Below, piece by piece: positions 1 through 15,465 of a stretch of DNA of 64,000 nucleotides; positions within the stretch are counted from its first letter, which is position 1; the number at the start of each line of letters is the position of its first letter. The stretch comes from Oxyruncus cristatus. Its lineage: Eukaryota > Chordata > Aves > Passeriformes > Cotingidae. A program made the translations under genes and the position numbers. Location: positions 109,996 to 173,995 of the forward strand of contig VXAY01001000.1 in NCBI GenBank assembly GCA_013399855.1. The letters run 5' to 3'. Under the pieces are notes generated by a model, which was not told where the DNA came from, did no database searches, and was given only the letters and a program-made list of their open reading frames with translations.

Positions 1-2465
1 CCCCCATCCCCTTTGCTGTTCCTTTGCTACATCCATCTGTGGAGCTGGTTGCTCAGCAGCCAGGGCAAGCCACGTTTCGGGCAGAAGTTGCTGTGCTGCT
101 ATGGGATTCCTAAGGAATCTTAAGGAAGAATCCGCACAGCCTGTGCTTCATGCTGAGAATCCAAAAAATCCACATCCACCAGGGAGAAACTTCTGAAGTG
201 AACCTATGTGGGAACACAGCCCAGCTCCTCATATGGCTTCTCCAGGGGGCTGAGAAACCTCCTGGAGGCACATCCCAGGGCTGGAGACAATGGGACAGAG
301 CAAGGTTTGAGGTCTGTGCTGGAGAAGGGCTGGCTGGGAGGAAATCCCCGACCTCGAGGAGGAGGAGCAGGCACTCAGTGAGTCACCCCTGTCCCATGAC
401 CAGTGAGGTAAGCTAACAAAGGCTGGTGAAAGCCTGTTTTCCTTATGTTTTGTAAAAGTGCATGATGTCACACCCAGAAAGCTGAGCGTGACTCAGCAAG
501 TACCACCAGGGGAAGAGAAATTCCCCTTGGCATTTTGCACCCTTCCATATTTGCCATCTGGATGAAAGCTGACACAGAGGAAAACTTAGATTTCTGGTTT
601 TACTCTGGTGAATTGCTTGGTAATTACAAATGCATTAATCAATTTACCCAGAGTGAGAACTGAGTGGAAAAGACCCAGCAACTTGAGAACAACCCTCTGT
701 GCCTCAAACACCCAGGCAGGGATGGAGAAGGGAATAGGAGTTGGTGCTGCAGCAACTTGGAGCCTAAGGAATGAATGTACTGAGGCTGGTTCCAAAAATG
801 CAAGTCTCTGGCTTCATAAATGAGACCAAAATCAGCCTTTGGGGTCCTCAGAAATAGAGCACGAGATGGAACGTGCTGGAGGTGCAGCTTAGTGAAGCAG
901 ATGCAACACTGTCAGCAGGATGTCCTATACTGCATGTCCTTCTATCACTGGTCCTGATTCTGATTTTATGGGGGAAAAAATATACAATGTCAAGTCATCA
1001 GCTTTCACCGTTTTCAGACACAAGGATACACAACAAATAGGCAAAAGGTGAGTGTAACAAGGCTTTTCTGCCTGCCCAAACTTTTCAATATCCCATGCTG
1101 TAAAAGCTGCTGAATCATTTCCTAAGCAGTGTCATCCATGCTCACACCTGAGTCTGCTGATGTTTAAACTTTAAGTTGCTACTTCATGGTGGAATATTAG
1201 CCATGTCATACCCAGAAATTAAAATTTCTAGAAAACTCTTTGAGTTAAAAGGGGCAACCTTTTCTACTGTAAATAATTTTCCAGAGCGGCATTACAATTC
1301 CAACATTGCCACACATCTGCCACAAATGTCTAGATGAAAGGCCAAGTGTTTTAACATATGTACGTAAGTTCAAGAAATAAACTACCTCCCCATTGCGGAA
1401 ATTAAAATGTATGCTTCTCTCGATTACGGAAGATGAGAAATCATGACACAGTTTCTCCTAAATTCTTGTTATCTTAAACTAAGAAATACAACACCAAGAG
1501 TCAGAATGGTCAGGGCCTTGGGTGAGAGGAAATTAACACCAACAAGGAACCTAATAATCATTGATCCATCTTTATTTAATTATGCTTGGACAGCACAGGC
1601 GGTGTGTTCTGCCAGCTGAACTCTCCTGTGGCTGGATTAAGAGGGCTGTCAACTGTATCTGATCTGCAAAAAAATGCTGCTGCCAACCAGCTTGGAAAGG
1701 CCCCAGCACACCCTCCTCAATGTCAGTTGTGTTTACACCAGTGTCTTTATTTTTAGTCCTCCCTTCCGAAACACGGGGGTTCAGGGAAGAGTTATTTATT
1801 CCTGCCATGCTGGGCATGCAAACCCCTCCAGCGGGTGCTGCTTCCCCAGCACGAGCGGGGCGGGCGCGTGGCCCTGTCTGCTGTGATGGAAGGGACGAGC
1901 AGGACCGGGATGGTCCAGAGCTGTGCTAGCACGTGCCCCGGTACATCCCGGTGAGTGATGTTCAAGCGGTGACGGGACCAGTCCAGCCCGGTTCTGCCCC
2001 ATGATGTGCTGCACACGGGCGGTTGTGTTTCCCCACCGGTGGGTCTCAGAGGCCATAGTTCACCCAGAAGGTCCCCATGCCACACTCTCTCCCCACTGGT
2101 GCTTTGGTGACAAAAAAAAACCCGTACCCCACTGTCCCTCCGCGCCCGAACCCGGGCACAGGCGCTACTCCCGGGGGTCCGAGCAAGGCATGGAGCAGAC
2201 ACGGGCATTTGCACGTATCCACAGGATTTCCCGGGTGCAGGAAACGCGCCTTGAGATCCTTCCCCTTCCTCTTGGAGGGAAGGAAGCCGGGATGCGGAGG
2301 GACTGGAGCCGGGACCGGGACCGCGGAAAGCCGGGACCGGGGGCGGAGCCTGTGACTGAAGGGGCGGGGCCTAAGCGCAAAAGGGGCGGGGCCTGCTTGC
2401 GCGTGTGCGCTGCACCCCTCGTGGGGGCGTGACCTCCAGGGGGCGTGACTTGCCGGACCCGGCAC
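1..2465. other. 5' flank of SQSTM1, no gene recognised
   Basis: About 2.4 kb of upstream DNA. None of the open frames on either strand resembles a protein I know, and I see no splice-compatible exons. In human the divergent neighbour on this side is MGAT4B, but its first exon is not visible here. Base composition is ordinary up to about 1815 and then becomes CpG-rich towards the promoter. A CACGTG E-box lies at 1930-1935. The minus strand has an AATAAA at about 1569-1574, which by itself is not evidence for a gene. Confidence 0.6.
489..498 (+). promoter_or_regulatory. candidate antioxidant response element (NRF2/MAF site)
   Basis: The bases TGACTCAGCA fit the NF-E2/ARE core TGACnnnGC and contain an AP-1 site. 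An inverted GCTGA half-site lies just upstream at 481-485. The site is about 2.1 kb upstream of the SQSTM1 start codon. Human and mouse SQSTM1 are known to be NRF2 targets through an upstream ARE. Function here is inferred from the motif and its position only. Confidence 0.5.
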
Positions 2466-2472
2466 TATAAAA
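2340..2472 (+). promoter_or_regulatory. SQSTM1: SQSTM1 core promoter: GC boxes plus TATA box
   Basis: GC boxes of the GGGGCGGGGCC type lie at 2361-2371 and 2383-2393. A TATAAAA box lies at 2466-2472. Initiation is expected near 2495-2500, which gives a 5' UTR of roughly 70-75 bases before the ATG at 2569. A TATA box inside a CpG island suits a gene that is both constitutive and stress-inducible. The start site itself is inferred. Confidence 0.7.
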
Positions 2473-2523
2473 TGGCGGCGCCCGCAGCAGCTCCAGCAGA
2501 CCGCCCTCTCATCTCCACGCTGA

Positions 2524-6871
<4,348 letters not shown>

Positions 6872-6996
6872 TAGTAACAAAAAAGCACTTTTCTAACTGA
6901 AACCAGATGATGTAGCAACAGGCATTGTGGTACATCTTTTCTTCCTGCTAAGGGTTTCTGTCTCATGTTCTTATGTGCTTGTAGAACAAAGGAAAA

Positions 6997-7002
6997 AATA
7001 AA
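6997..7002 (+). terminator. SQSTM1: SQSTM1 polyadenylation signal
   Basis: AATAAA 126 bases after the stop codon, followed by TG-rich sequence from about 7013. Further AATAAA hexamers at 7218-7223 and 7416-7421 could serve longer 3' ends, and the last would bring the transcript almost to the MRNIP stop codon. Confidence 0.75.
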
Positions 7003-7442
7003 TATGGCTGCATGTGATGTGTCGGTTGTGAGAGTTTCAGTATCACAGCTGTATTACTTTATGTAGTGTAACTTAGTTAACAGAGTGGAGGGACTAGGCT
7101 GAAATCAGCCTAGGGCTGCCTTCTTGCACATACTTTGGTGCACACATGTGCACTTAGGAAATTCAGTGCTTTGCTGGCTCTGCAGCTCTGGAAGAAAGGG
7201 TTGCTATGGGAGATCTAAATAAAGATGTAATACAGGGGGAAAAAGAGCTGTGGTTTTATAAGGAGGAGTTAATCACAGTATTTAATTGTACTGGCAAGGA
7301 GTCCTTAAAGCCTGGGAGCCTTCTCCCCCCAAACTGACCTACTTCCATTCCTATTTCCAGCTGCTGAGGCTGCTAGACAACAATGTAGCCTGAGAGCAAT
7401 GCTCCCTCCCCCCCAAAATAAAACCATAAAGCAAGTAAACAA

Positions 7443-7448
7443 CTTTAA
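7443..7448 (-). terminator. MRNIP: possible MRNIP polyadenylation signal (ATTAAA)
   Basis: Read on the minus strand this is ATTAAA, about 115 bases beyond the MRNIP stop codon. No AATAAA on that strand is closer. If it is used, MRNIP and a long SQSTM1 3' end would come within tens of bases of each other or overlap. Confidence 0.4.
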
Positions 7449-7563
7449 TAATGGAGTTCTTAATAGTGGCTGAGAGTGAAGCCACCTTTAGTTAAAAATT
7501 GTGCCTCAGTGCTTGACATGCATTATAGAGACAAGAAAGCAAGGCCAAAGATGTTTGAACTTC

Positions 7564-8118
7564 TCAGAAATCATCATCAAACTCCTCACCTGTGCAAAAC
7601 AGTTTTTCACAAGAAATGTTGCTCAGCTTTGGCCCAGGGTTAGAGTTAACAAGGGTATTTACCCTCCTGGTGTTGTCAAAACAGCACCTTCCTGCAGTGG
7701 TGTCTAACTGGCTCTGAGGTTCTTTGGACACATCCTCACCTGAGTAACTGGTGCTGGGCAATTTCATAGCCAGACCCCCAGTGCTGGCAACACACTTTTT
7801 AAATTCAAAACCTGTACCTTGAGGCAGAGTTCCTCCAGCCTCTTCTGAGCATCTCCTGGCCCCACCAGTACCTGCTGCAGTGGTGCTGTCCAGCCCCAAA
7901 CCTCCACTGCTCTCCCACAGTGACAAGGTCACCCCAGCAGCGTTTTCACTGGAATTGTCAGAAGATGAGAGAAATTTCCCCCACTTGGATGGTTTGGCAC
8001 AGGTGGTTGGTGGTTGTGTGTTGAACTCAGGCACTGCAGCCTCACAGACAGCAGGAACCACGCTGCCTCCAGAAACAGCATCTCTGTCATCAGGCACTGC
8101 TGCAAAGTGTTTCTTGCA
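7564..8118 (-). CDS. MRNIP: MRNIP terminal exon, acidic C-terminus
   Basis: 185 codons including the stop, starting CKKHFAAVPDDRD after a TTCTTACAG acceptor. It is Ser/Gly/Thr-rich and low in predicted structure until the conserved last dozen residues (CTGEEFDDDF). It contains SKWGKFLSSSDN, which matches the human SSKWAQF-type block. Confidence 0.9.
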   Translation of the reverse strand, partial: CKKHFAAVPDDRDAVSGGSVVPAVCEAAVPEFNTQPPTTCAKPSKWGKFLSSSDNSSENAAGVTLSLWESSGGLGLDSTTAAGTGGARRCSEEAGGTLPQGTGFEFKKCVASTGGLAMKLPSTSYSGEDVSKEPQSQLDTTAGRCCFDNTRRVNTLVNSNPGPKLSNISCEKLFCTGEEFDDDF

Positions 8119-10854
8119 CTGTAAGAAGGAAGAGGGCTTTGTTATAAATCCAGCACACAGGGCCAGGCTGCACAGGAGCATTAAAGGCGGCATTGGCTTT
8201 GCCCAACTGAAACCTTTCAGAGAGAAACCCCCAACGCAATTTTCTTCTCACCAGTCATTCGAATAAAAGAACAGAGAAAGACTCATAAAAATTCAAAATT
8301 ATGATGACACAAAAGAGGTCAAGAGAACACTGGGCAGAAGCATCTTCTATAGCTAAAATACCTCGGTGGTTTTAACCTTTTTGGCTTGGTAGACAGGCTG
8401 GAAAACTCCGTTTTCTTCTGCATGCTCCAGAACATCACTGGAGAGGAAGCTCTTCTGATGTTTCCTGGCCCAGAAAACCATTCACAAAGGGGACAGATTA
8501 GCTCCACTTTCACAGATCACCAGAGACGTTCATAAAATGCAGGGCTCTAGCAATAACAGAAGTTTTATCCCCAAACACCAAACCTCTGCTCAGCTCAGGT
8601 CATACACTGCAACCTGTATTTTGTTCAGCTCTCAGAGATGAGCTACCTCCCACACCTCCAAAACAACTGTCACCACTCGGGAGCAGGAACTGCAAAACCA
8701 AGTTCTCTCTGTACCTTTGTTCTCCCATGGTGTTCTTCCTCTGGGAACAGAACTGTTGCCTTGCTAGAGCTGCCTCCTCCTCCCCATCTTCCTGATCCTC
8801 ACTCTCCTGGTCCAGATATTTACTCCAGCGACTGCCTTCTGATGTCTGACTTCCCTCCTACAACATTGGAGAGTTACTGAAAACAGCAAAACACGGGGTT
8901 CTCATTTTTGGCATTGTTACACATGCACCGAATGTCTCAAGTGAGTCAGTTCAGGACACGGCCCTGTATCATGTTCCCAGGCTCAGTTCCCAGTGGAGCA
9001 GAGTTTCCGTGTACATCTCATTCTCTCTCTGCAGGAGCCTCTCTGATTCTATCACCATTTCCCATATAGAGGGATCACTGGTTCCACTGGATTTACCTCA
9101 GACAGAATGGGTTGGTATTTACCTCAGCTTTGTAGGGGTTTTACCTGCTGGACTGAACTGTCCTCACGTTGTGCTGTTCTGTTTTTGCTGTCATTTACAG
9201 AGTCTTCTACACACCTAAAAAAAAGAGGTTTAAACTACAGTTTCTAGAACACGCTCTTGTCTGTTGATTCACAGGTTTAAAATCACCCAGTTATATCAGG
9301 AGGGACTGGATAGAAAGCATGGACAGGGACATTGGATAGGAGGCATGTCTGAAAAATCAGGACCTACATAAAAGCTGATGCCAAATGAAGAATTTGCAAT
9401 ATAAACTGACAAATACTTGAAAAAATCTGACTAGCAGGTAACTCTTTCCACACAAATATTTTGACCTAAAGCCACTAATCATGAAATGACAAGTTCTAAT
9501 TGAGGGATATAACTGGGGATGAACTAGGGAATATAATAGCATTTCTTTGGGACAACAACTTAAAACTCACTAATTATATCCCAAGAAACCAAGCAAAAAG
9601 GGAAATTATTTTGCAATGTTTTGAATTTCACAATTTTTTGAGACTAAAAATAGCAACCCTCTTTGATAAAGTGAACAATGAGTTTTCTTCCCCAAGCTTA
9701 ACCCTGAAGCACTGTGTACACACAACTAAGTTACGTAACTACCTTTGATTGATTTCTGAAAATAACCTCAAGTAAAAAGGAAGCTGGACCAGTTCAAGAC
9801 CAGTTCAAGATTAAACGATTTATAAAGAGATTAAAGAATGAAATAAACAGGAAGGTGCTACTCAGATTTTCCAGCCCAGCAGGAATTACAGAGAAGTCTT
9901 TACACTAAACAAGTCTTTTATCAATAGCAGCAGTGATTACTCAACAAATTCACAGTGTGAGCCCCCTAAATGCCAACAGTTAGGCAGAGTGGAGGATGTT
10001 TTTTCTCTGATGATGTAATGTGATGAGGACTATAATCTGTAAAATGGACATCTCCACAGTCAGGTCATCAAATGGTACATAAGAAAGAGCAAGAGAAACC
10101 CCTAAAACCAACCCCAAAACTAAAAACCAACACAACAAATCCAAACCCTCTTGCATATATATTGATGGGTAAAGGCCTGACCAACACATGCAGTTGATCA
10201 ATCAAACTTATCTGAAAAAAAGTCCTTGTCAAAAGAAACATGCTGGGAGACTTAACCCTATTATAAAGACCTTGTTCCTTTGAGGTGAGGACAAACCTGG
10301 CTTAGGGTTAGGGTTCCCAACAGGCCAGAAAACCCTCCCGTGAGCTCAAACTGGGTAACAGGCACCCCGTGAGTGTGTGCATCAGCTGCAGCACATTAAA
10401 AGAAATAGAGAGCTAAAGATTAAACACCGTACCAAGATGTCCAGCCAAGCGCTTCCTCTGCCTCTCCCTGCAGCAAGTTTAACTTCTGGACGTGGTGCCT
10501 GCAGTCCGGGGCGGAGCCCTGCCCGTAAACCTGCAGGGAATGAGCGGAGACGGGGCGGAGGGAAGAGGTGAGGCGAGGGGAAGCCCCGGGGCACCCCTGA
10601 GGTGCCAGCTGGGGCTGAGGTGGGACGCGCCGGGCGGGGCCGCCCTCACCTTCTGCGCGGCCTGCGGCTGCCCGCACACGCTGCAGCTCCACCGCCCGCC
10701 GCGCTTGGCCTGCGAGGGCGCAGGGGGGTCAGTGAGGGGGCAGGAGGCGCAGCGCCCGTCCCATCCCGCCCCGTCCCATCCCACCCCACCCCACCGGCTG
10801 CACTTGGAAGCGGCGGCAGCGGCAGCACCGCAGGACCCGGAACGGCCGCGCCAT
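7564..10854 (-). CDS. MRNIP: MRNIP (MRN complex-interacting protein, C5orf45), complete, 7 coding exons
   Basis: In mammals this nuclear protein binds MRE11-RAD50-NBS1 and supports ATM signalling and fork protection. Coding exons in transcript order are 10795-10854, 10650-10709, 10433-10530, 9145-9214, 8715-8857, 8362-8464 and 7564-8118, totalling 1089 bases and 362 residues (human 343). The N-terminus MARPFRVLRCCRCRRFQVQ supplies C10-x2-C13, and exon 2 supplies C29-x2-C32, a likely zinc-binding pair. Exon 3 carries the conserved HVQKLNLLQG, exon 5 the SRWSKYLDQES block, and the protein ends in FCTGEEFDDDF, very like the human acidic tail. The middle is poorly conserved and was assembled from splice sites and phase, so exons 4 and 6 are slightly less certain. 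Exon 3 has two nearby donors; only the one at 10431-10432 keeps the frame with exon 4. Confidence 0.9.
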
Positions 10855-10940
10855 GGCGGGCACGTGACCGCGCGGGCCCACAGCGCCCCCTGGCGGCGGC
10901 ACCGCGGCGGGGGGACACAGGGCGGGGGGNNNNNNGCCGC
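10855..10940 (-). promoter_or_regulatory. MRNIP: MRNIP promoter region with E-box/CLEAR-like site
   Basis: CpG-rich DNA immediately upstream of the MRNIP start codon. CACGTGAC at 10861-10868 matches the USF/TFE E-box and 9 of 10 positions of the TFEB CLEAR consensus when the preceding bases are included. It lies seven bases upstream of the ATG and so may fall inside the 5' UTR. No TATA box is visible. A six-base N run at 10930-10935 interrupts the region. Confidence 0.5.
10930..10935. other. assembly gap, 6 N
   Basis: Six undetermined bases in a G-run next to the MRNIP promoter, probably a short unresolved GC-rich stretch. Confidence 0.95.
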
Positions 10941-11139
10941 CGCGCAGGAAGACTCCCCGCAGCGCCGCGCAGCACTTAATATAAGTCTGAGGGCAGGTGG
11001 CTGTGAGTTAATCCAAGTAAAGTTCTCCCACGAGGGAGAGAACCCGTCGTGTTCGCAGCTATTTAGTCACCAGGGTTGCACCTACCTGGAAATGTGTCAG
11101 CCTGCGCTGTACAAAAAGTGTACGGAGTAATGATATAAA

Positions 11140-11510
11140 GGAGGGGAAAAAAAGAGGAGGGAAAGAAAGGGGTGGAAAGCAAAAGGGAGAAAAGAAAGAG
11201 GGGGAAAGAAAGGGGGGAAAACAAAGGGAGGGAAGAAAGGGGGAAGTGAGGGAAGAAAAAAAAAAGGAATAAGGAGAAAGAAAAAAAAAACCCAAAAAAT
11301 TAATAAGAAGAAAGAAAGAAAACGAAAAAAGGAAAGAAAGAAGAGAAAGAAAGGAAGAGGAAAGAAGGAAGAAAAGAAAAAAGGAAAGGAGGATAGAAAG
11401 AAGGAAAAGAAAGGAAGAGTAAAGGAGGAAGGAAAGAAAGAGGGGAAAAAAAAGAAGGAAAGAAAGAAGGAGGAAAGAAAGAAAATAAGAGAGAAAAGAA
11501 AGAAAGGAAG
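11140..11510 (+). repeat. polypurine (GA-rich) tract, about 370 bp
   Basis: The plus strand is almost pure A and G, with GGAAAGAAAG-like units of changing length and only a few pyrimidine interruptions. It lies between the MRNIP promoter and the TBC1D9B polyadenylation site. Long open frames of Phe, Ser and Leu on its minus strand are artefacts of the composition. Confidence 0.95.
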
Positions 11511-11609
11511 CTGGGTCACACTGCAGTCCCAAGTCTGCTCTTTTCAATAACCATCTGGATAAAGAACCAGCAATGTTCCATGAGCTGAGGGAAATAAAAG
11601 GCAGCCAAA

Positions 11610-13395
11610 TAGCCTGTAGGATTCTGGTTCATTTATTGAATACATGACAGATAAGACAGACAGTGTAAAATCACATGTATTATTTGTACTTTAAAAAAAT
11701 TACAATAAATTACTGAATAATTAGTAAAAGCAGTTTTACTAATGGCTGCTCTCCAGTGATACAGGACAGAGGAGGCAGAGAAATAAGAAATATGTACCAG
11801 CTGTGAATACACACTGAGAATGTCACGAGGATGAATTAACACTGAGCAGCACACTGAGTAGTGTTAAATGGGAACATCCACGTATGTGTCCTTCCTACCC
11901 TTATATTGTACGTGTCCTTCCTATCCTTTTATTCCAAATGCCAGCCAAAAGCTGGATCAAACCTTGCCTTCAGTGCGGGGTCTGCTCTGGCCGAGCAGCA
12001 GCGCCTCTCCCCCTGGCCCTGCAGGGTCACTGCCTGCGGTGCTGAGATGAGTTTATCTGTAGTAACACCATTATTTCTGCTTCCTTGGAGCACACGCCCT
12101 GCTACCAGAAGGGCAACTTTTTATTTCCTCTGGTTTTAATTGATTTAAAAGAGCAGTCCCTCAGTCTGCCAGTTATTTTGACTCTAACTGGAACGAGATC
12201 TAGTGTTGGGGTTTCCCATAGCGGGCTGATGGCAGAGGGCCACGCTGCTCTGAATTCTTTCTCTTTAGGTATAAATGCCCTTGGGTGTGCAGGAGTTTCT
12301 GAGAGCATGTCCATTGCTAGACTTCAGAAAGGACACACCGAGCAGCAGTGTGTGGCACAACACTCCTGCACACCTTCCTGCCCTGAGCATTTGTGAGGGC
12401 TGGCTGATCAGAGCATTCTTAGGGGTCCATCTAAAAAAAAAAACTGGACCCACCTCTAGTCAGTAAAAATGGAGAATCAGCAATAAACAGTGAATGTACC
12501 GATAGGGAAAGCCCAGCAGACCAGCGTGCCACTGCCCTGGAACACTGAGGCTGATTCACTGACTTCTAATTTGGGAACTTATTCCCTCATCATAACCATC
12601 ATGAGCCCACTGATTGACTCAGTATTACTTCTGCACTGAAGTCAAGGAGCTTGTGGCTTCCCAGACAAACTAAAGCCAATGGCATTCAGATGATTAGAAA
12701 AACAAATGCTAGAAAATCAGGTTTGTCTGACAACTCCTGAATGCTGAAGGAGAAAGTAAGTGATCGTACACTATGAAAATGCCAAAGCACATCTGAAAGA
12801 AACCTGAAGGTCTGAGCAATGTCTGTGTTTAGATCTGAGGGTGCTGGGAGCAGTGGGGTACATTTGCTTTATAGCTGCTGAGTCACAGAACAGCTTACAA
12901 GAACTTACAAGATTATTTATAGGTCAGGGTCCTACAGCACTCGACTACACTGCATTAGCTCTCGGACTGGCAGCCAGAGGAGAGCATGGTTTCAAGCCAG
13001 GCTGCATCTGCTGTGCAAGTTACCCAGGAACCTACAGCAAACAAGGGCAGGCAAGGAGCAGTTACTGTCTGAAATAAAACTTCATTAAAATAAAAGACAG
13101 CAAAAGGCAGACATGCATAATTTATGGTGGTAATTCTATATGTCAGGGGCTATTAGGTTCTAATGGCTCTCGAGAATATAAATCTAATTCTGTCAGCCAG
13201 AGTAGCCAAAGAAGCACCTACACAAAACAGTCACTGTCAGAAGCCCCTTATGAATTGGAATCTATTGTAATTGTGTAGTTACTGGTCTCTGATTAAACAA
13301 AAACAAACCCCAAGCAGAAAATACCAAACCATCCTGCCATCTGCCACTTTATCTTCCTGTTTTATCTCCAAAAGACAAGTCCTGCTTTCTTGAGT
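11610..13395 (-). other. TBC1D9B: TBC1D9B 3' UTR
   Basis: About 1.8 kb of AT-moderate sequence after the TBC1D9B stop codon with no recognisable coding exon. A minus-strand AATAAA at 11632-11637 is the best candidate poly(A) signal before the purine tract. Another at about 12119-12124 could give a shorter UTR. Confidence 0.6.
11632..11637 (-). terminator. TBC1D9B: candidate TBC1D9B polyadenylation signal
   Basis: AATAAA on the minus strand, about 1.76 kb beyond the stop codon and about 120 bases before the long polypyrimidine stretch (the minus strand of the GA tract). The choice is by position only. Confidence 0.5.
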
Positions 13396-15465
13396 TCACC
13401 CTGACACATTGGGAAGTTCATAGTCACTGGATGAACTGAACTGCCTCTCTACCTTCTTCTGATCCTTGATCTTCTGGAGAATGTTAACCTTTTTCTCAAA
13501 GTAGTTTACAAGGGCTGTTTCTGTCAGCATGGAGGCCAAGATCTGCTCGAAGGAGATGGACCAGTCAGTGTCAATGGTGCTGCCATACCTGGCAGCTGCA
13601 CTGCTGCCCTCACAGCCCACCAGCACTGTGTCGTCTGCAATGTCTTCACACTGCAGGGAGCCTGTGCTGACCATGGAGTAGGAGGACATGGACATATCAT
13701 CTTTGGTTTCATCATCTGATAGCAGCTGTAAAGGAGAGCCTTGTCCTTCCCCCGACACATCTCCCAGAGTCTGGTTTTCCTGCTGTGTTTTTTCAGGCTG
13801 AGCATCAACGCTGGCTTTGTCCTCATGGTCAGCTTGGGGTTGCTGCTCCACTGCCGAATTCTGACTCTGTTCAGATGTTGGTGACTCCTCTTCACTCACA
13901 GGATCTTGGGTATTGTTTGCTTTGCAATCCTCAGACTTCCTCATGGGCCTGTTGGAGAACTTTTTGCCAACCTCCCCAATTCGCAGGAGGAGACTGGCCA
14001 CAGTGGCGATGGCATGGTACAGCTCCTGCTCCACGGGGTCCTCGCTGAACATGTTGTAAAGGGTCTTGCATAACTCTATGAACTGTTCCTTTAAAAGGCA
14101 AAGACCAAAAAATCATACTTCAGGCTGAAAAAAGTTTTCAGTGGCTGATGTAGCAACAGGCACCATCTCGAATGACTCATTGTTTATTTGCCTCCCATCA
14201 AGTAAGTGGCAACTGACTGTACTGACTCAGAACAGTCTGACACAGGCAAACTTCCCTCTCTGCTGTAGTGGCTACATTGAGACACAGCTGGCATTTTAAA
14301 AGGGGTGGTTTTTTTTTTGCTGGCAAATGAACAGAGTAGTCACATATTCACAGCTGAGAAAACCTGAAGTTTTACTTCTATTCTGCTACTCTTCTGTGGT
14401 CAGCTGCTTAAGCATTTACAAACTGGTTTATGTAGAACCCATCAAGGAAATTAGAGGCAAAAAAGATCACACCAGTCACCTGACTCTCTTTTCTGTAGCC
14501 ACATTCTTCACTCTCCACCAAACAGCTGTAACTTGAGGCAACACAAAACCAAAAAAGCCAAACAAGTTTCTATGACCGATGGCGTATTTGAGACACCCTG
14601 CACTGGAGGGAAAACACAGGCTGCAGTTCTTACAGGAGAAATTGGTCTGGGAGGAATCCAATACATCTGATTGGTTGAAACAAAGCAGTTTGCCCATATC
14701 CACTGTGGAATTCAACAGAAACGTGTGGAATTAGAGGTTCTAAAGTTCACCAGACCAGAACCAGCAGGGCAAGCTCCAGGCAAGGACCGAGCATGATGGC
14801 ACAATGGCTGCACGTCCCGCTGAATTCCCCACTAAACTGGAAACCTTCACATTCACTTCTTACCTGGCTCATTTTGGGGAGGTCTTTAATGGTTTCTTTC
14901 TTGGACTCTTTTTCCTTGGCCCACATTCTTAGGTAGTATCTATAGTCCTGTGGACTGGTACCCTTCTCCTCTGCAAGGCAAGGACAAGCCACTAGTGAGG
15001 CGGTTAATGGTTTCACACTTAAAAAGTGAATGCTGTGCCAGCAAAACTCAGGCTGGAAGCAGGTTTTATTGGCAGTCCAGCTCAGCATACACCAGGAATG
15101 CTGTGTTGTTTTCTGCTGGTTTATCCGATCCAGCTCAGTAGAGCAACAATTTTAACAGTGCTGCATCAGCTTGACTACTTATAAATGAACTCTGTGAGCT
15201 GACAACTTACCCAACATGATTTACAAACACTGTGATCTTGCTATGTACGAGAGTTGGAGTAATAAGGCATAAGAGATTTACTTCCCAGCTCACCTCCCAC
15301 TTCACCTTTGTCCACAGGGGGACACTGAAAGGTCTCCTTGATCAGCATGGGACAATGAACAGTTCATAATATGAGAGAGACAAGACTAGAATGTGGTCTA
15401 ATGGATGATGAAATTACCTTTTTCTGGACCATTCTCATTTCTCCTGCCTTTCTCTTCTTGGGTTT
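13396..15465 (-). CDS. TBC1D9B: TBC1D9B C-terminal exons
   Basis: 15418-15465 is a short acidic and basic linker exon ([16 protein letters not shown]). 14864-14970 encodes [20 protein letters not shown], a conserved block. The last exon 13396-14088 starts [20 protein letters not shown], includes the variable Gln/Glu-rich stretch and the conserved [20 protein letters not shown], and ends [15 protein letters not shown] then TGA. Confidence 0.93.

Noticed and set aside
1569..1574. Minus-strand AATAAA as the 3' end of an upstream minus-strand gene
   Set aside because: No coding exon is seen on that strand between here and the SQSTM1 promoter.
1792..2214. 140-codon minus-strand frame, considered as an upstream gene such as MGAT4B
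   Set aside because: The protein does not resemble MGAT4B exon 1 or anything else known; CpG-island composition explains the open frame.
10302..10315. Interstitial telomere-like sequence TTAGGGTTAGGGTT
   Set aside because: Only two units in an MRNIP intron, compatible with chance.
11059..11547. Long minus-strand open frames (140-162 codons) rich in Phe, Ser and Leu
   Set aside because: They are the translation of the polypyrimidine strand of the GA tract, which rarely contains stop codons. Composition explains them fully.
15291..15331. Possible extra TBC1D9B exon between CCTTTCAG and GTGAGC
   Set aside because: In the phase required by the flanking exons it contains an in-frame TGA, and the exons 15418-15465 and 14864-14970 already join in phase.
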